Source: an uncultured Prevotellaceae bacterium
GTDB lineage: Bacteria; Bacteroidota; Bacteroidia; Bacteroidales; Bacteroidaceae
Direction of reading: 5' to 3'
DNA length: 13,873 nucleotides
Assembly (NCBI GenBank): GCA_947303695.1
Contig: CAMYYX010000036.1
Span: 1 to 13,873, forward strand
Both the position numbers and the translations under genes were made by a program. Numbering within the stretch: the first letter of the stretch is position 1; each line of letters starts with the position of its first letter. Below are positions 6,589 through 13,873 of this stretch, piece by piece. The notes below the pieces were generated by a model, which was given only the letters and a program-made list of their open reading frames with translations, ran no database searches and was not told the origin of the DNA.

Positions 6589-8504
6589 TACTTCTCGTCG
6601 ATAATCTTTATTTTCTCTCTAATCTCTTTTAAATCAGCCTTCAGTTTGTCGACCTTGTGATTCAACTCTTCTATCAGGCTACTACCCTTGTTCCCCTTGG
6701 ACAGATTCAGGAATCCGAGATTGTTTTCGTAGGTCTTGATTTCCTGTTCCAAGATTTCTGCCTGGCGTACTAATTTGTCTCTCATACGGTCATTGCCACC
6801 TTCGCTGATTGTGCTCTTGAATTGTTCAACACGACGTTTTGATGCTGACTCGCCAAGGAAGTCATAAAGACGATCCATCTGGGCACGGAGTGCTTGGAAC
6901 ACCTTGTCTTTCTCCTTGAAAGGAACATGTCCAATTGCATTCCATTCAGCTTGTGAATCTTTGAGTATTTGTCTGAGATCAGGAGTCTCTTCAGGAACGA
7001 TTGCCGCAAGACGTGCGACAATCGCCTTCTTTTTATTCAGGTTCTCTACTTGTTCTCCATGTTGTGAAGATGTGTTGGCTTTCTTTGCTTCGAAGAATTC
7101 ATCGCAAGCAGCACGGAAACGTTCCCAAAGGGCTGTACTTTGTTTCTTTGGAATCGGACCTATACCATTCCATTCTTTCTGCAACGCAATCAGTTCATCA
7201 GCCGTTTTCTTCCAGTCGGTACTGCTTTTCAGCGCTTCTGCTTTCTCCACGAGTTCCATCTTCTTCTTGAGGTTGCCACTCATGTTTTCGCGCATTCCCT
7301 TGAAATACTCGGCCTTTCTTGTAAAGAATGCATCACAAGCAGCACGGAAACGGTCGTAGATTTTCTGGTTCATCTTATGAGGAGCGAATCCGATGGTCTT
7401 CCATTTTGCTTGAAGAGCCATGATCTTATCGCTCATGTCGTTCCAGTCTGCGAATGACTTCAGGGAATCAAGGTCGTATCCTTCGATGATTTCACAGATA
7501 GCAGTCTTTTGGTCAAGGTTCTGGTTTTCTTCTTCTTTACGTGATTCGAAGTACTCCTGATGACGTTTGTTGATGATGGTTGATGCTTCTTTGAAACGAT
7601 GCCAGATCTCTTCACGCAGTTCACGGCTGACAGGTCCTGTCTCGCGGAACTGTTGGTGCAGGTTCTGTAACTGACGGAATGACCCGATGATATCGTCGCT
7701 TTCTGTCAGCTTCTCTGCTGCTTCACAAAGAGCCGTCTTTATTTCGAGGTTCTTCTTGAAATCGTAAGCACGGAACTCATTATTTAACTTCAAGGTGTCA
7801 TAGAATTTCTCTACGTTTGCCTGATAGGTCTTCCACAGTTCAGTAGATTTTTCTGCAGGGACATCCTTGATGCTGTTCCATTCGTTTTGCAGTTCGCGGA
7901 ACTCATTATATGACTTGTTCACCTCATCAGGATTGTCGAGGATGACTTTGATTTTCTCGATGATGCGCAACTTCTTCAGATAGTTTTCCTCCTTCTGTTG
8001 TTCCTGAGCCTTGTGTTGGGCAGCTCTTTTCTCACGTACAATCGTAAATTCCTCCTTGAACAACTGCTCTGTTGGGTCTATGGCTGGTGTGTACGCCTCT
8101 GGGTCACCTCCGTCATCGATATACTGCTTATATGCAGCATCGCTTTCTGCTTTGATGATTTTGTAGAAATGACTCTTCAGGATGTCAACTTCCTGACGAC
8201 TGATTTCCTCATCGCTCTCTGCAATTTGCTTCATCCGCTCAATAATTCCTTCTTTCGTAGCAGGTATATCGAACTCGCTCTCCTGTTCAGGTTCAGGTTC
8301 CGCTTCTGCTTTTGCCGCAGGTTCTGCTACGGCTTCTGTTTCGGCAACAGGCTCTTCTTTTGACTCTGCTGGAGTTTCTTCTACAGCTACAATTTCTTCT
8401 GTAGGTGCTGCAACCGGCTCTTCAATTGTTTCCGCTGTCACCGTTGTTTCTGTATCAACTTCTTCTGATTTGATTACAGGTTCATTGTTTACTAATTCTT
8501 CCAT
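6588..8504 (-). CDS. DUF349 repeat protein with acidic N-terminus
   Basis: A 638-residue, mainly helical protein of unknown function. Residues 1 to about 78 are low-complexity and rich in Glu, Ala, Pro and Thr. From about 175 to 550 there are five DUF349-type repeats, each with a Trp (or Phe) followed by a Gly/Pro turn and a basic-aromatic helix. Examples are EWNSIKDVP (208), QFRETGPV (285), KWKTIGFAP (367), EWNGIGPIP (444) and EWNAIGHVP (520), with helices such as LWERFRAACDEFF. The last about 65 residues look like a coiled coil. There is no signal peptide or membrane segment, so it is probably cytoplasmic. It follows cdsA by 31 bp and is probably the last gene of the rsfS-ftsH-cdsA operon. 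Do not infer an enzymatic activity from the domain. Confidence 0.85.
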   Translation of the reverse strand: MEELVNNEPVIKSEEVDTETTVTAETIEEPVAAPTEEIVAVEETPAESKEEPVAETEAVAEPAAKAEAEPEPEQESEFDIPATKEGIIERMKQIAESDEEISRQEVDILKSHFYKIIKAESDAAYKQYIDDGGDPEAYTPAIDPTEQLFKEEFTIVREKRAAQHKAQEQQKEENYLKKLRIIEKIKVILDNPDEVNKSYNEFRELQNEWNSIKDVPAEKSTELWKTYQANVEKFYDTLKLNNEFRAYDFKKNLEIKTALCEAAEKLTESDDIIGSFRQLQNLHQQFRETGPVSRELREEIWHRFKEASTIINKRHQEYFESRKEEENQNLDQKTAICEIIEGYDLDSLKSFADWNDMSDKIMALQAKWKTIGFAPHKMNQKIYDRFRAACDAFFTRKAEYFKGMRENMSGNLKKKMELVEKAEALKSSTDWKKTADELIALQKEWNGIGPIPKKQSTALWERFRAACDEFFEAKKANTSSQHGEQVENLNKKKAIVARLAAIVPEETPDLRQILKDSQAEWNAIGHVPFKEKDKVFQALRAQMDRLYDFLGESASKRRVEQFKSTISEGGNDRMRDKLVRQAEILEQEIKTYENNLGFLNLSKGNKGSSLIEELNHKVDKLKADLKEIREKIKIIDEK

Positions 8505-8535
8505 ATCGTATTATTCTTTAGTTATTGATTCAGCA

Positions 8536-9393
8536 TTATCCTAATAGTTCGTTGATTGTATAGATATACACAACAGCCATTGGAATGGCAAGTAGGGAAC
8601 TGTCGAAACGATCGAGCAACCCTCCGTGTCCAGGTAGAATCTTTCCAGAGTCCTTGATGCCAAGTTTACGTTTGATAAGCGATTCCACCAAATCTCCCCA
8701 CGTTCCAAACCCAATGATCACCAATGCAAGGCCTGCCCACGCAAGATGGTTGTAAAGTCTGTTCTCGGAAAAATCTTGGCTGAAGTAGGCAATGACTTGT
8801 GATACCACTAAAGCCATGATAAAGGCTGCGATACAACCTTCCCAGGATTTCTTTGGAGAAATACGTGGAAATAGCTTGTGGCGTCCCAACCAAGTACCGA
8901 ATCCATAGGCCGCAGAGTCTCCAAACCAGATGAAGATAAATACAGAGAGTACAAATATTGGATTGTAGACAACTCCGTATTTTATAGAAAAGAATGCTAA
9001 CGTGTTGAGTAAGGCAAATGGTAGTGCAATGTAAAGTTGCGACATCATCGTGAACGCCCAGTTCAGCAACACGTTATTGTTTGGGAAATAAAGCTCAACA
9101 ATCAGCAAGTACACTAACGTAATCAAGTACGGAATGAATATCTCTGCTCCTGCGATGTTTGCGTTGAATGCCATGACGGCTCCAAACAAATAGATGGATG
9201 CGATGGGTGTAATGAAACGGTTAATCTGACAGCCTTGATACTTGTTCATTAACGAACAGAACTCCCAAGTTGTAAGTCCTGAGAACAAAGCAAACAGGAT
9301 TCCAAAACTGAAAGGATGCCATAAGACACAACCTATGACAATAGCAACAAATGCTAATCCTGTAATGGTGCGTATGATTAAGTTTCTATCCAT
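8536..9393 (-). CDS. cdsA: Phosphatidate cytidylyltransferase (CDP-diacylglycerol synthase)
   Basis: A 285-residue polytopic inner-membrane enzyme that makes CDP-diacylglycerol from CTP and phosphatidic acid, the branch point for membrane phospholipids. Hydrophobic segments occur throughout (for example about 8-26, 30-45, 62-80, 85-102, 115-135, 143-158, 188-205 and 217-232). The C-terminal CDP-transferase signature is complete across residues 238-264: SLIKR, then KDSG, LPGHGG and the metal-binding DRFD. FGDSAAYGFG near 157-166 is also conserved. It follows ftsH with a 47-bp gap and precedes the DUF349 gene by 31 bp. The rsfS-ftsH-cdsA order is a recurring Bacteroidota arrangement (from general knowledge). 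Confidence 0.96.
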   Translation of the reverse strand: MDRNLIIRTITGLAFVAIVIGCVLWHPFSFGILFALFSGLTTWEFCSLMNKYQGCQINRFITPIASIYLFGAVMAFNANIAGAEIFIPYLITLVYLLIVELYFPNNNVLLNWAFTMMSQLYIALPFALLNTLAFFSIKYGVVYNPIFVLSVFIFIWFGDSAAYGFGTWLGRHKLFPRISPKKSWEGCIAAFIMALVVSQVIAYFSQDFSENRLYNHLAWAGLALVIIGFGTWGDLVESLIKRKLGIKDSGKILPGHGGLLDRFDSSLLAIPMAVVYIYTINELLG

Positions 9394-9440
9394 TCTGTAT
9401 AGTGATTGATATTAGTGTACTAATTCTCAAACTGCTTACA

Positions 9441-11861
9441 TTACCAGCCAAAGAGGGTCTTCTCCTGTGTGTCGTCAGGATTGTCCGAAGATTGAGAGGA
9501 CGCCTCTTTCTCTTTTTCTTCAGTTGGCTTTTCCGGGTTTTCCGGCTGTGCAGGTGCGATATAATGGATATCTTCTGATTGCCCCTCTTCAGCATCTGCA
9601 GTTTCCTCCAATGGGTCAATCAATTCGAACGGCTCCATCTCTGTATCGCTTGGTTGCGCTTCTGTAACTGTATTCTTGATGTCTGTCTGAACCGCTTGCG
9701 CCACGATACCTTCGCTCATGGCTGGAGTTTCATGTGTGGTGACTTTCAACTCGTGAAACTGTTTGGGCTCATGCTTTTCCTCTTTGGCCTTTTCGTCTGC
9801 ACCCTTCTTGTTGTTTGTCAATTCTCCTTTCTTCGCTTTCTCTACGACAGCTTCTACCACCTTCTTTCGAATGAATTCCTCATTTTCTGCACTATGATCT
9901 GTGTCATCATCTTTGCTTGATGGAGATGTGGCTTGTTCGTTCGCTGCAAGGATTTCCTCTGTACGTGATACCCAAGGCCGTTTGCCGAATATGCGTTCAA
10001 CATCTTCCGCATAAATCACTTCCCGGTCAATCAGCAGTTGTGCCAACTCTTGATGGCCTTCTTTGTGTTCGGTAAGAATCTGTTTTGCACGTGCATATTG
10101 CTCTGCAATCAGCTTCTTTACTTCTTCATCGATTAATTTAGCGGTGTGTTCGCTATATGGTTTGGTGAAGGCATATTCATCGTTGTTATAATAACAGAGG
10201 TTTGGAAGCGAGTCACTCATACCTGCATAAGCAATCATGCCGTAAGAGCGTTTGGTGACTTTTTCCAAATCATTCATAGCACCTGTTGAAATCCTACCGA
10301 TACATAAGTCTTCGGCTGCACGTCCTCCAAGTGTAGCGCAAATATCGTCTAGCATTTCCTCTTTCGTCGTGATTTGACGCTCTTCAGGCATATACCAAGC
10401 GGCTCCAAGCGCCTGTCCACGTGGGACGATCGTCACTTTCACGAGTGGGTTTGCGTATTGGCAGAACCAACTGATGGTTGCATGTCCGGCTTCATGTAGT
10501 GCGATAGCACGTTTTTCGTCTGCTGTCATCACCTTGGTCTTTTTCTCCAATCCGCCGATGATTCTGTCTACAGCATCCAGGAAACATTGTTTGTTGACCC
10601 AAGCGCTATTGTTTCTGGCAGCAATGAGTGCTGCTTCGTTACAAACGTTTGCTATATCGGCTCCAGAGAATCCTGGTGTTTGACGAGCCAGCATATCTAC
10701 ATCTACCGTTTCATCAATCTTGATTGGGCGTAAGTGGACATTGAAGATTGCTTTGCGCTCATTGAGGTCAGGAAGATCTACGTGGATTTGTCTGTCGAAT
10801 CGGCCTGCACGTAATAATGCTTTGTCCAGCACGTCTGCTCGGTTAGTTGCTGCTAAGATAATGATTCCGCTATTTGTGCCGAATCCGTCCATCTCGGTGA
10901 GCAACTGGTTGAGGGTGTTCTCGCGTTCGTCGTTTCCTCCTATGCTGGCTTTGTTGCCACGAGCACGACCAATAGCGTCAATCTCGTCAATAAAAATGAT
11001 ACATGGGGATTTCTCTTTTGCCTGTTGGAAGAGGTCACGAACTCGACTTGCTCCCACACCTACGAACATCTCGACGAAGTCAGAACCTGACATCGAGAAG
11101 AATGGTACATCTGCTTCACCTGCTACAGCTTTGGCAAGCAACGTTTTACCTGTTCCTGGAGGACCTACGAGTAGGGCTCCCTTTGGAATCTTACCACCCA
11201 GTTCTGTATATTTCTTTGGGTTTTTCAGGAAGTCAACAATCTCATGAACTTCACGCTTTGCTTCTGTCTGACCTGCCACATCTTTGAATGTGACTTTGGT
11301 AGTTGCACCATTCTGATCGAACAATTTCGCTTTCGACTTGCCAAAGTTGAAGATGCCTCCTCCGATGCCTCCTCCTCCCATGCGGTTCATGATAAAGAAC
11401 CAGAATACAACCAAAAGAATGAGCGGGCCAATCTGTATTAAGATGTTCCAGAAGGTGTTGTCATCACGTTCGTAACTGACTTTTCCTGAAAACTTACCAT
11501 GCACACGTGCAGAGTCAATCTTGTTCTCCAAGCTGCTTACAGAACCGAACTCCACTTGAGGAATGCGTGGGGTTTGCTGTTTGCTAACATCGCCGTAAAT
11601 ATACTTCTCGCCCTTTGGGTCAACGCTGAACTTCAAGGTCAGATAGTCTTTGTTGACCATAATTTCCTTAACATATCCGCTGTCAAGACAAGCTTGGAAG
11701 TCTGTATATGATAGTTGCTTCGTTGAACTGTTACCTGATTTGGTTAGAAATACATAAGCAATTCCTGCCAGTAAGAACAGATAAAGCCAACTCAGGTTAA
11801 ATCTTGGTTTGCGCATCTTGTTCGATGCATTATTATTGTTCTGTTTCGTCTCTTTTGCCAT
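9441..11861 (-). CDS. ftsH: ATP-dependent zinc metalloprotease FtsH, with long acidic tail
   Basis: An 806-residue hexameric AAA+ protease of the inner membrane that degrades misfolded and short-lived regulatory proteins. In order: first membrane segment (about 22-40), an extracytoplasmic domain, second membrane segment (about 138-158) and a Gly-rich linker. Then come Walker A GPPGTGKT (233-240), Walker B with IDEID (291-295), the second region of homology ending RAGRFDRQ (about 351-358), and zinc-binding HEAGH (456-460). The likely third ligand is Asp531 in TGAMND. The protease domain ends near 645. The remaining about 160 residues are Glu/Asp/Pro/Ser/Thr-rich with no recognised domain and end in TLFGW. 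E. coli FtsH is about 644 residues, so this is a real extension, not a fusion to a known fold. A 58-bp gap with a tandem repeat separates it from rsfS. Confidence 0.97.
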   Translation of the reverse strand: MAKETKQNNNNASNKMRKPRFNLSWLYLFLLAGIAYVFLTKSGNSSTKQLSYTDFQACLDSGYVKEIMVNKDYLTLKFSVDPKGEKYIYGDVSKQQTPRIPQVEFGSVSSLENKIDSARVHGKFSGKVSYERDDNTFWNILIQIGPLILLVVFWFFIMNRMGGGGIGGGIFNFGKSKAKLFDQNGATTKVTFKDVAGQTEAKREVHEIVDFLKNPKKYTELGGKIPKGALLVGPPGTGKTLLAKAVAGEADVPFFSMSGSDFVEMFVGVGASRVRDLFQQAKEKSPCIIFIDEIDAIGRARGNKASIGGNDERENTLNQLLTEMDGFGTNSGIIILAATNRADVLDKALLRAGRFDRQIHVDLPDLNERKAIFNVHLRPIKIDETVDVDMLARQTPGFSGADIANVCNEAALIAARNNSAWVNKQCFLDAVDRIIGGLEKKTKVMTADEKRAIALHEAGHATISWFCQYANPLVKVTIVPRGQALGAAWYMPEERQITTKEEMLDDICATLGGRAAEDLCIGRISTGAMNDLEKVTKRSYGMIAYAGMSDSLPNLCYYNNDEYAFTKPYSEHTAKLIDEEVKKLIAEQYARAKQILTEHKEGHQELAQLLIDREVIYAEDVERIFGKRPWVSRTEEILAANEQATSPSSKDDDTDHSAENEEFIRKKVVEAVVEKAKKGELTNNKKGADEKAKEEKHEPKQFHELKVTTHETPAMSEGIVAQAVQTDIKNTVTEAQPSDTEMEPFELIDPLEETADAEEGQSEDIHYIAPAQPENPEKPTEEKEKEASSQSSDNPDDTQEKTLFGW

Positions 11862-11891
11862 TTCGTCTCTTCGTTATTCTTTTATTCTCTT

Positions 11892-11914
11892 TTCACTCTT
11901 CACTCCTTCACTCC
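11892..11914. repeat. 8-bp tandem repeat upstream of ftsH
   Basis: On the plus strand the units are TTCACTC, TTCACTCC and TTCACTCC. On the coding strand this reads as purine-rich GGAGTGAA repeats, in the 58-bp gap between rsfS and ftsH. The nearest unit lies about 31 bp before the ftsH start codon. The rest of the gap is also purine-rich (GAGAATAAAAG), as often seen in leaders that bind the ribosome without a Shine-Dalgarno sequence. Confidence 0.6.
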
Positions 11915-11919
11915 TGCCT

Positions 11920-12279
11920 TTATCCCACATCCGGAATATCTGTAAGGTCGGCATCTTCCCACAGATTGTCGATATCATAGAATTGTCGGTATTCTGGTAC
12001 GAACACATGTACAATGATATCTGCATAATCCATTGCTATCCAAAGGCTGTTGCGTTGTCCGTCTACAGTTAAAGGACGTGCATCTCGCTTTTCACGCATC
12101 ATGTCGCCTACTGATTCTGCTATCGCATGCACCTGAGTGGGTGTGTTTCCTTCACAAATCACTAAATAATTGCAAATCGTATCATCAATTTTAGATAAAT
12201 CCACAACACGGATATTCCTTCCCTTTTTCTCTTGAATGCCGTCAACTACGGTCTTTACGAATTTGTTCAATCTCTTCAT
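11920..12279 (-). CDS. rsfS: Ribosome silencing factor (Iojap/RsfS family)
   Basis: A 119-residue protein that binds ribosomal protein L14 (uL14) on the large subunit and blocks subunit joining, slowing translation in starvation or stationary phase. The family core is visible as ICNYLVICEGNTPTQV (about 35-50) and DYADIIVHVF followed by RQFYDIDNLWEDA towards the C-terminus. The length fits the family. The frame stays open up to 12327, but that upstream Met lies inside the -33 element of the promoter at 12298-12328. Transcription therefore starts after it, and the Met at 12279 (MKRLNKF) is chosen. The leader is short, about 10-15 nt, and has no Shine-Dalgarno sequence. First gene of the probable rsfS-ftsH-cdsA-DUF349 operon. 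Confidence 0.94.
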   Translation of the reverse strand: MKRLNKFVKTVVDGIQEKKGRNIRVVDLSKIDDTICNYLVICEGNTPTQVHAIAESVGDMMREKRDARPLTVDGQRNSLWIAMDYADIIVHVFVPEYRQFYDIDNLWEDADLTDIPDVG

Positions 12280-12297
12280 TCTAATGCAAATTTGGGA

Positions 12298-12328
12298 CAA
12301 AGATAGCAATAATATTGTGAAGCGCAAA
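12298..12328 (-). promoter_or_regulatory. Bacteroidota-type promoter for rsfS operon
   Basis: On the minus strand TTTG (12328-12325) is followed after exactly 19 bases by TATCTTTG (12305-12298). This is a full match to the Bacteroidota primary-sigma pattern (-33 TTTG, -7 TAnnTTTG). The predicted start of transcription is near 12291, giving a leader of roughly 12 nt before the rsfS ATG at 12279. It is the only strong promoter found ahead of the four-gene operon. Confidence 0.8.
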
Positions 12329-12359
12329 ATAAATTATATTTATTTTTGTGAAATGAGTG

Positions 12360-12393
12360 AAAAAAGACAGGGAACTTTAAAAAAGTCCCCTGT
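12360..12393 (-). terminator. Strong intrinsic terminator of the barrel-protein gene
   Basis: On the minus strand a 12-bp stem (ACAGGGGACTTT with AAAGTTCCCTGT, one G-U pair) closes a 3-base loop and is followed by C and six U. It lies about 30 bp past the stop at 12424 and before the rsfS promoter, so it separates the two transcription units. The T-run encoding the U tract is 12360-12365 (A's on the plus strand). Confidence 0.9.
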
Positions 12394-12423
12394 TTGTTGA
12401 ATTCTCTATGCTTTTTTGTTTCG

Positions 12424-13179
12424 TTACAACTTGATTCTGCTAGTAAGCATAATATATCCCACTCTGCGATCAAATCCGCCATATACGTTTCCTGCATTAT
12501 CTGTCAAGGTAGCTCCCTTTGCGAAGAAGTTGTGCAATGGAGTTGAAATCTGAATCAGGAATTGCTTTTTGCTATCGTATGGAGTGAATGAATAGGTAAG
12601 GTCAAGACCAAAACCACCACGTAGCATGCTCTTGTGAGCACCAGCCATCCTACCACCACATCCAGTTAATGCGTCATAGAATGCACCCACTTCAAAAGCG
12701 TGATCTTCTCCTTGCCCAAGAATCAATCCAAAGCGTGGCTGGAAATAATAACCGCGAATGCTGTTGAACTGTTTGAATACAACTTCCTGACTCTTGAAAT
12801 AGGCACCTGCATAGAATCCTACGAATGAAGGTTTCCAAGATGCGTCAATACCGATAGCGTAGTCGCCTGGGTTCTTGAATGGGTTGCTGAATGCATGAGT
12901 GTAAGGACAGAAAATTTCTGTCATGCCACCGAATCCATTTTTCTTCGCACTGAATGGGAATACCAATGCTGCTGTAGGGATGATCCTGTCGACAATAGAA
13001 GCGTCTTCGTCATCATCGTCTATAAATTCTTTGGTTGTAACTGCAACTGCATCATAGATCAGGGTAGTGAAGTAGTTCGTACACCATGCACGAGTGTTGA
13101 GCGTCCAAGTTCCCTCTTGAGCTGATACATTGGCGGTAAAGAGTACTGCCAAAAGAATAGATGTAATAATTTTTTTCAT
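12424..13179 (-). CDS. Uncharacterised secreted/outer-membrane beta-barrel protein
   Basis: I do not recognise a family. The 251-residue product starts with a clear signal peptide: KK, then a hydrophobic core (IITSILLAVLFTA) and a likely cut after VSA before QEG. The mature part is rich in aromatic and alternating residues in strand-like stretches (for example YYFQPRFGLIL, FEVGAFYDALTG, GGFGLDLTYSFTPYD, RVGYIMLTSRIKL), as in an outer-membrane barrel of about 8-12 strands. An acidic stretch IDDDDEDAS (about 53-61) looks like an exposed loop. The C-terminus ends in Leu rather than the usual aromatic residue. It has its own promoter and a strong terminator and is not part of either neighbouring operon. 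Barrel nature is an inference from composition; the function is unknown. Confidence 0.8.
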   Translation of the reverse strand: MKKIITSILLAVLFTANVSAQEGTWTLNTRAWCTNYFTTLIYDAVAVTTKEFIDDDDEDASIVDRIIPTAALVFPFSAKKNGFGGMTEIFCPYTHAFSNPFKNPGDYAIGIDASWKPSFVGFYAGAYFKSQEVVFKQFNSIRGYYFQPRFGLILGQGEDHAFEVGAFYDALTGCGGRMAGAHKSMLRGGFGLDLTYSFTPYDSKKQFLIQISTPLHNFFAKGATLTDNAGNVYGGFDRRVGYIMLTSRIKL

Positions 13180-13223
13180 GTTCTAATCGTTTATTTAGTT
13201 GTAGATAGTCTTGATATGTGTCG

Positions 13224-13254
13224 CAAAGTTAGTGTTTTTTTTATGATGTACAAT
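13224..13254 (-). promoter_or_regulatory. Bacteroidota-type promoter for the barrel-protein gene
   Basis: On the minus strand ATTG (13254-13251) precedes TAACTTTG (13231-13224) by 19 bases, matching the -33/-7 spacing seen for rsfS. The -7 element is a full TAnnTTTG match; the -33 element is TTG. The spacer contains a run of eight A. The predicted leader is about 35-40 nt before the ATG at 13179. Confidence 0.75.
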
Positions 13255-13266
13255 GCGAAAACCGAA

Positions 13267-13310
13267 ATTATTTGCTGAAAAAGCAAAAATAATACTAAAA
13301 ATGGAGTATT
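13267..13310 (-). terminator. Weak AT-rich terminator-like hairpins after the DUF4230-like gene
   Basis: Just past the stop at 13313, two overlapping weak hairpins are possible on the minus strand. One is AATACT/AGTATT (13305-13310 with 13291-13296), followed by ATTTTTG. The other is an AT-rich stem (13267-13276 with 13282-13293) with a two-base bulge. They share bases, so only one can form at a time. They may end the upstream transcript, but the stems are low in GC. Confidence 0.4.
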
Positions 13311-13312
13311 TA

Positions 13313-13873
13313 TCAATCTTTACTGCTTGGAGTGATTGTGTCAACAAACATGGGTTGGTAGCCAATCTGAGTCAGGATTTGGGTGACGGCTTCTTTGGCA
13401 TAGAGAAGAGCTTTCTGACGATTCTCTTGCGTGTCAAATATAGTGCGAATCTGTTGCTCCACTTTGTTGCGTAACCCGTTTGTTGAGGGTAACGCTTCCT
13501 TCCAATAACCTTCGTCGTCAGAAATGAAGGTTGACGCTTGGGTCGATGCGATGTATGCTAATGCCGGCATTCTGACCTCTATGGTATGCTCGTCGATTTG
13601 TGTGAATTCAATTTCGCTTAAGTTGATTTTATAACTAACTTTCTGTCTTAGGGTTTGTACGCAAGAGTGGTCTTCTGGGAATAAACTAAGGTGATATTCT
13701 GTTTGTTGAAGTGTGGTGAAATCCTCTATAACAGCAGTTGCTATGTACAGGTCGTTTTTAGGCATGATGGCCAGGATGGTATTAGGAGTGCTCTCAATAC
13801 CGATTTCGCTATCGGCGCTATTCGTACATTTGCCCAATACGATGATGAGCAAAATGATGATAGCCAAGATTCC
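13313..13873 (-). CDS. DUF4230-like membrane-anchored protein, 5' end cut by window
   Basis: A partial gene: the frame remains open to the last base, so the true start is outside the window. A TTG at 13867 is not a convincing start because the hydrophobic segment already begins before it. The 186 visible residues begin with one membrane segment (ILAIIILLIIVLG) and then a likely periplasmic domain. Strand-rich parts (VSYKINLSEIEFTQIDEHTIEVRMP) are followed by SDDEGYWKE and a C-terminal helix with many Gln/Lys (about RNKVEQQIRTIF to ILTQIGYQ). This layout fits DUF4230, a Bacteroidota family of unknown role. The assignment is from memory of the family pattern, so it is moderate. It is a separate unit from the barrel gene downstream. 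Confidence 0.65.
   Translation of the reverse strand, partial: GILAIIILLIIVLGKCTNSADSEIGIESTPNTILAIMPKNDLYIATAVIEDFTTLQQTEYHLSLFPEDHSCVQTLRQKVSYKINLSEIEFTQIDEHTIEVRMPALAYIASTQASTFISDDEGYWKEALPSTNGLRNKVEQQIRTIFDTQENRQKALLYAKEAVTQILTQIGYQPMFVDTITPSSKD

Noticed and set aside
8276..8480. Repetitive GCT/TTC/TCT-rich stretch as a non-coding repeat
   Set aside because: It encodes the acidic Glu/Ala/Pro-rich N-terminus of the DUF349 protein in a continuous frame, so composition explains it.
9411..9424. Small hairpin ATTAG/CTAAT in the ftsH-cdsA gap as a terminator
   Set aside because: Only a 5-bp AT-rich stem without a U-run; ftsH and cdsA are more likely co-transcribed.
12280..12327. Longer N-terminus for RsfS
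   Set aside because: The extra start lies within the promoter -33 element and would be upstream of the transcript.
1..13873. CRISPR arrays, insertion sequences, tRNA or rRNA genes, phage or defence genes
   Set aside because: No regularly spaced repeats, transposase motifs, tRNA-like folds or rRNA stretches were seen; every large ORF fits a housekeeping or envelope family or is an antisense shadow.

Overview
The window looks like a chromosomal housekeeping segment from a Bacteroidota genome, most plausibly Prevotella or a close relative. The reasons are a PorQ-type outer-membrane protein of the type IX secretion pathway, Bacteroidota-specific families (DUF4230-like, multi-repeat DUF349), a Bacteroidota-style TopB, little Shine-Dalgarno signal, and two promoters fitting the Bacteroidota primary-sigma pattern (TTTG or TTG, 19 bases, TAnnTTTG). 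The genus is an inference. All twelve genes read on the minus strand, so transcription runs from high to low coordinates. No stretch over 300 bases lacks a gene.

Region by region in the direction of transcription: (1) 13873-13313 holds the 3' part of a DUF4230-like membrane-anchored protein, cut by the window edge. (2) 13254-12360 is a self-contained unit: a promoter, an unrecognised secreted or outer-membrane beta-barrel protein, and a strong intrinsic terminator. (3) 12328-6588 starts at a clear promoter and contains rsfS (ribosome silencing), ftsH (membrane AAA+ protease with a long acidic tail), cdsA (CDP-diacylglycerol synthesis) and a five-repeat DUF349 protein. The gaps are 31 to 58 bp, consistent with one operon. 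(4) 6587-6479 is a 109-bp gap holding nested inverted repeats. (5) 6478-74 is a tightly packed six-gene cluster: meaB (B12-enzyme GTPase), porQ, cmk, ispH, topB and a YgjP-type metallohydrolase. Successive genes overlap by 4 to 17 bp, or are 1 bp apart for cmk/ispH, so they are probably co-transcribed and translationally coupled. (6) Bases 1-60 hold a GC-rich palindrome of unknown role.

The genes cover core functions: ribosome control, membrane proteolysis and phospholipid synthesis in one cluster; nucleotide and isoprenoid synthesis, DNA topology and type IX secretion in the other. I do not see a convincing undescribed system such as defence islands, mobile elements, CRISPR, or rRNA/tRNA genes. 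The points worth a second look are small-scale: a non-canonical TOPRIM motif in TopB, a 9-bp tandem repeat inside topB, a roughly 160-residue acidic FtsH tail, an 8-bp tandem repeat just upstream of ftsH, the nested inverted repeat before meaB, the orphan barrel protein, and the edge palindrome.
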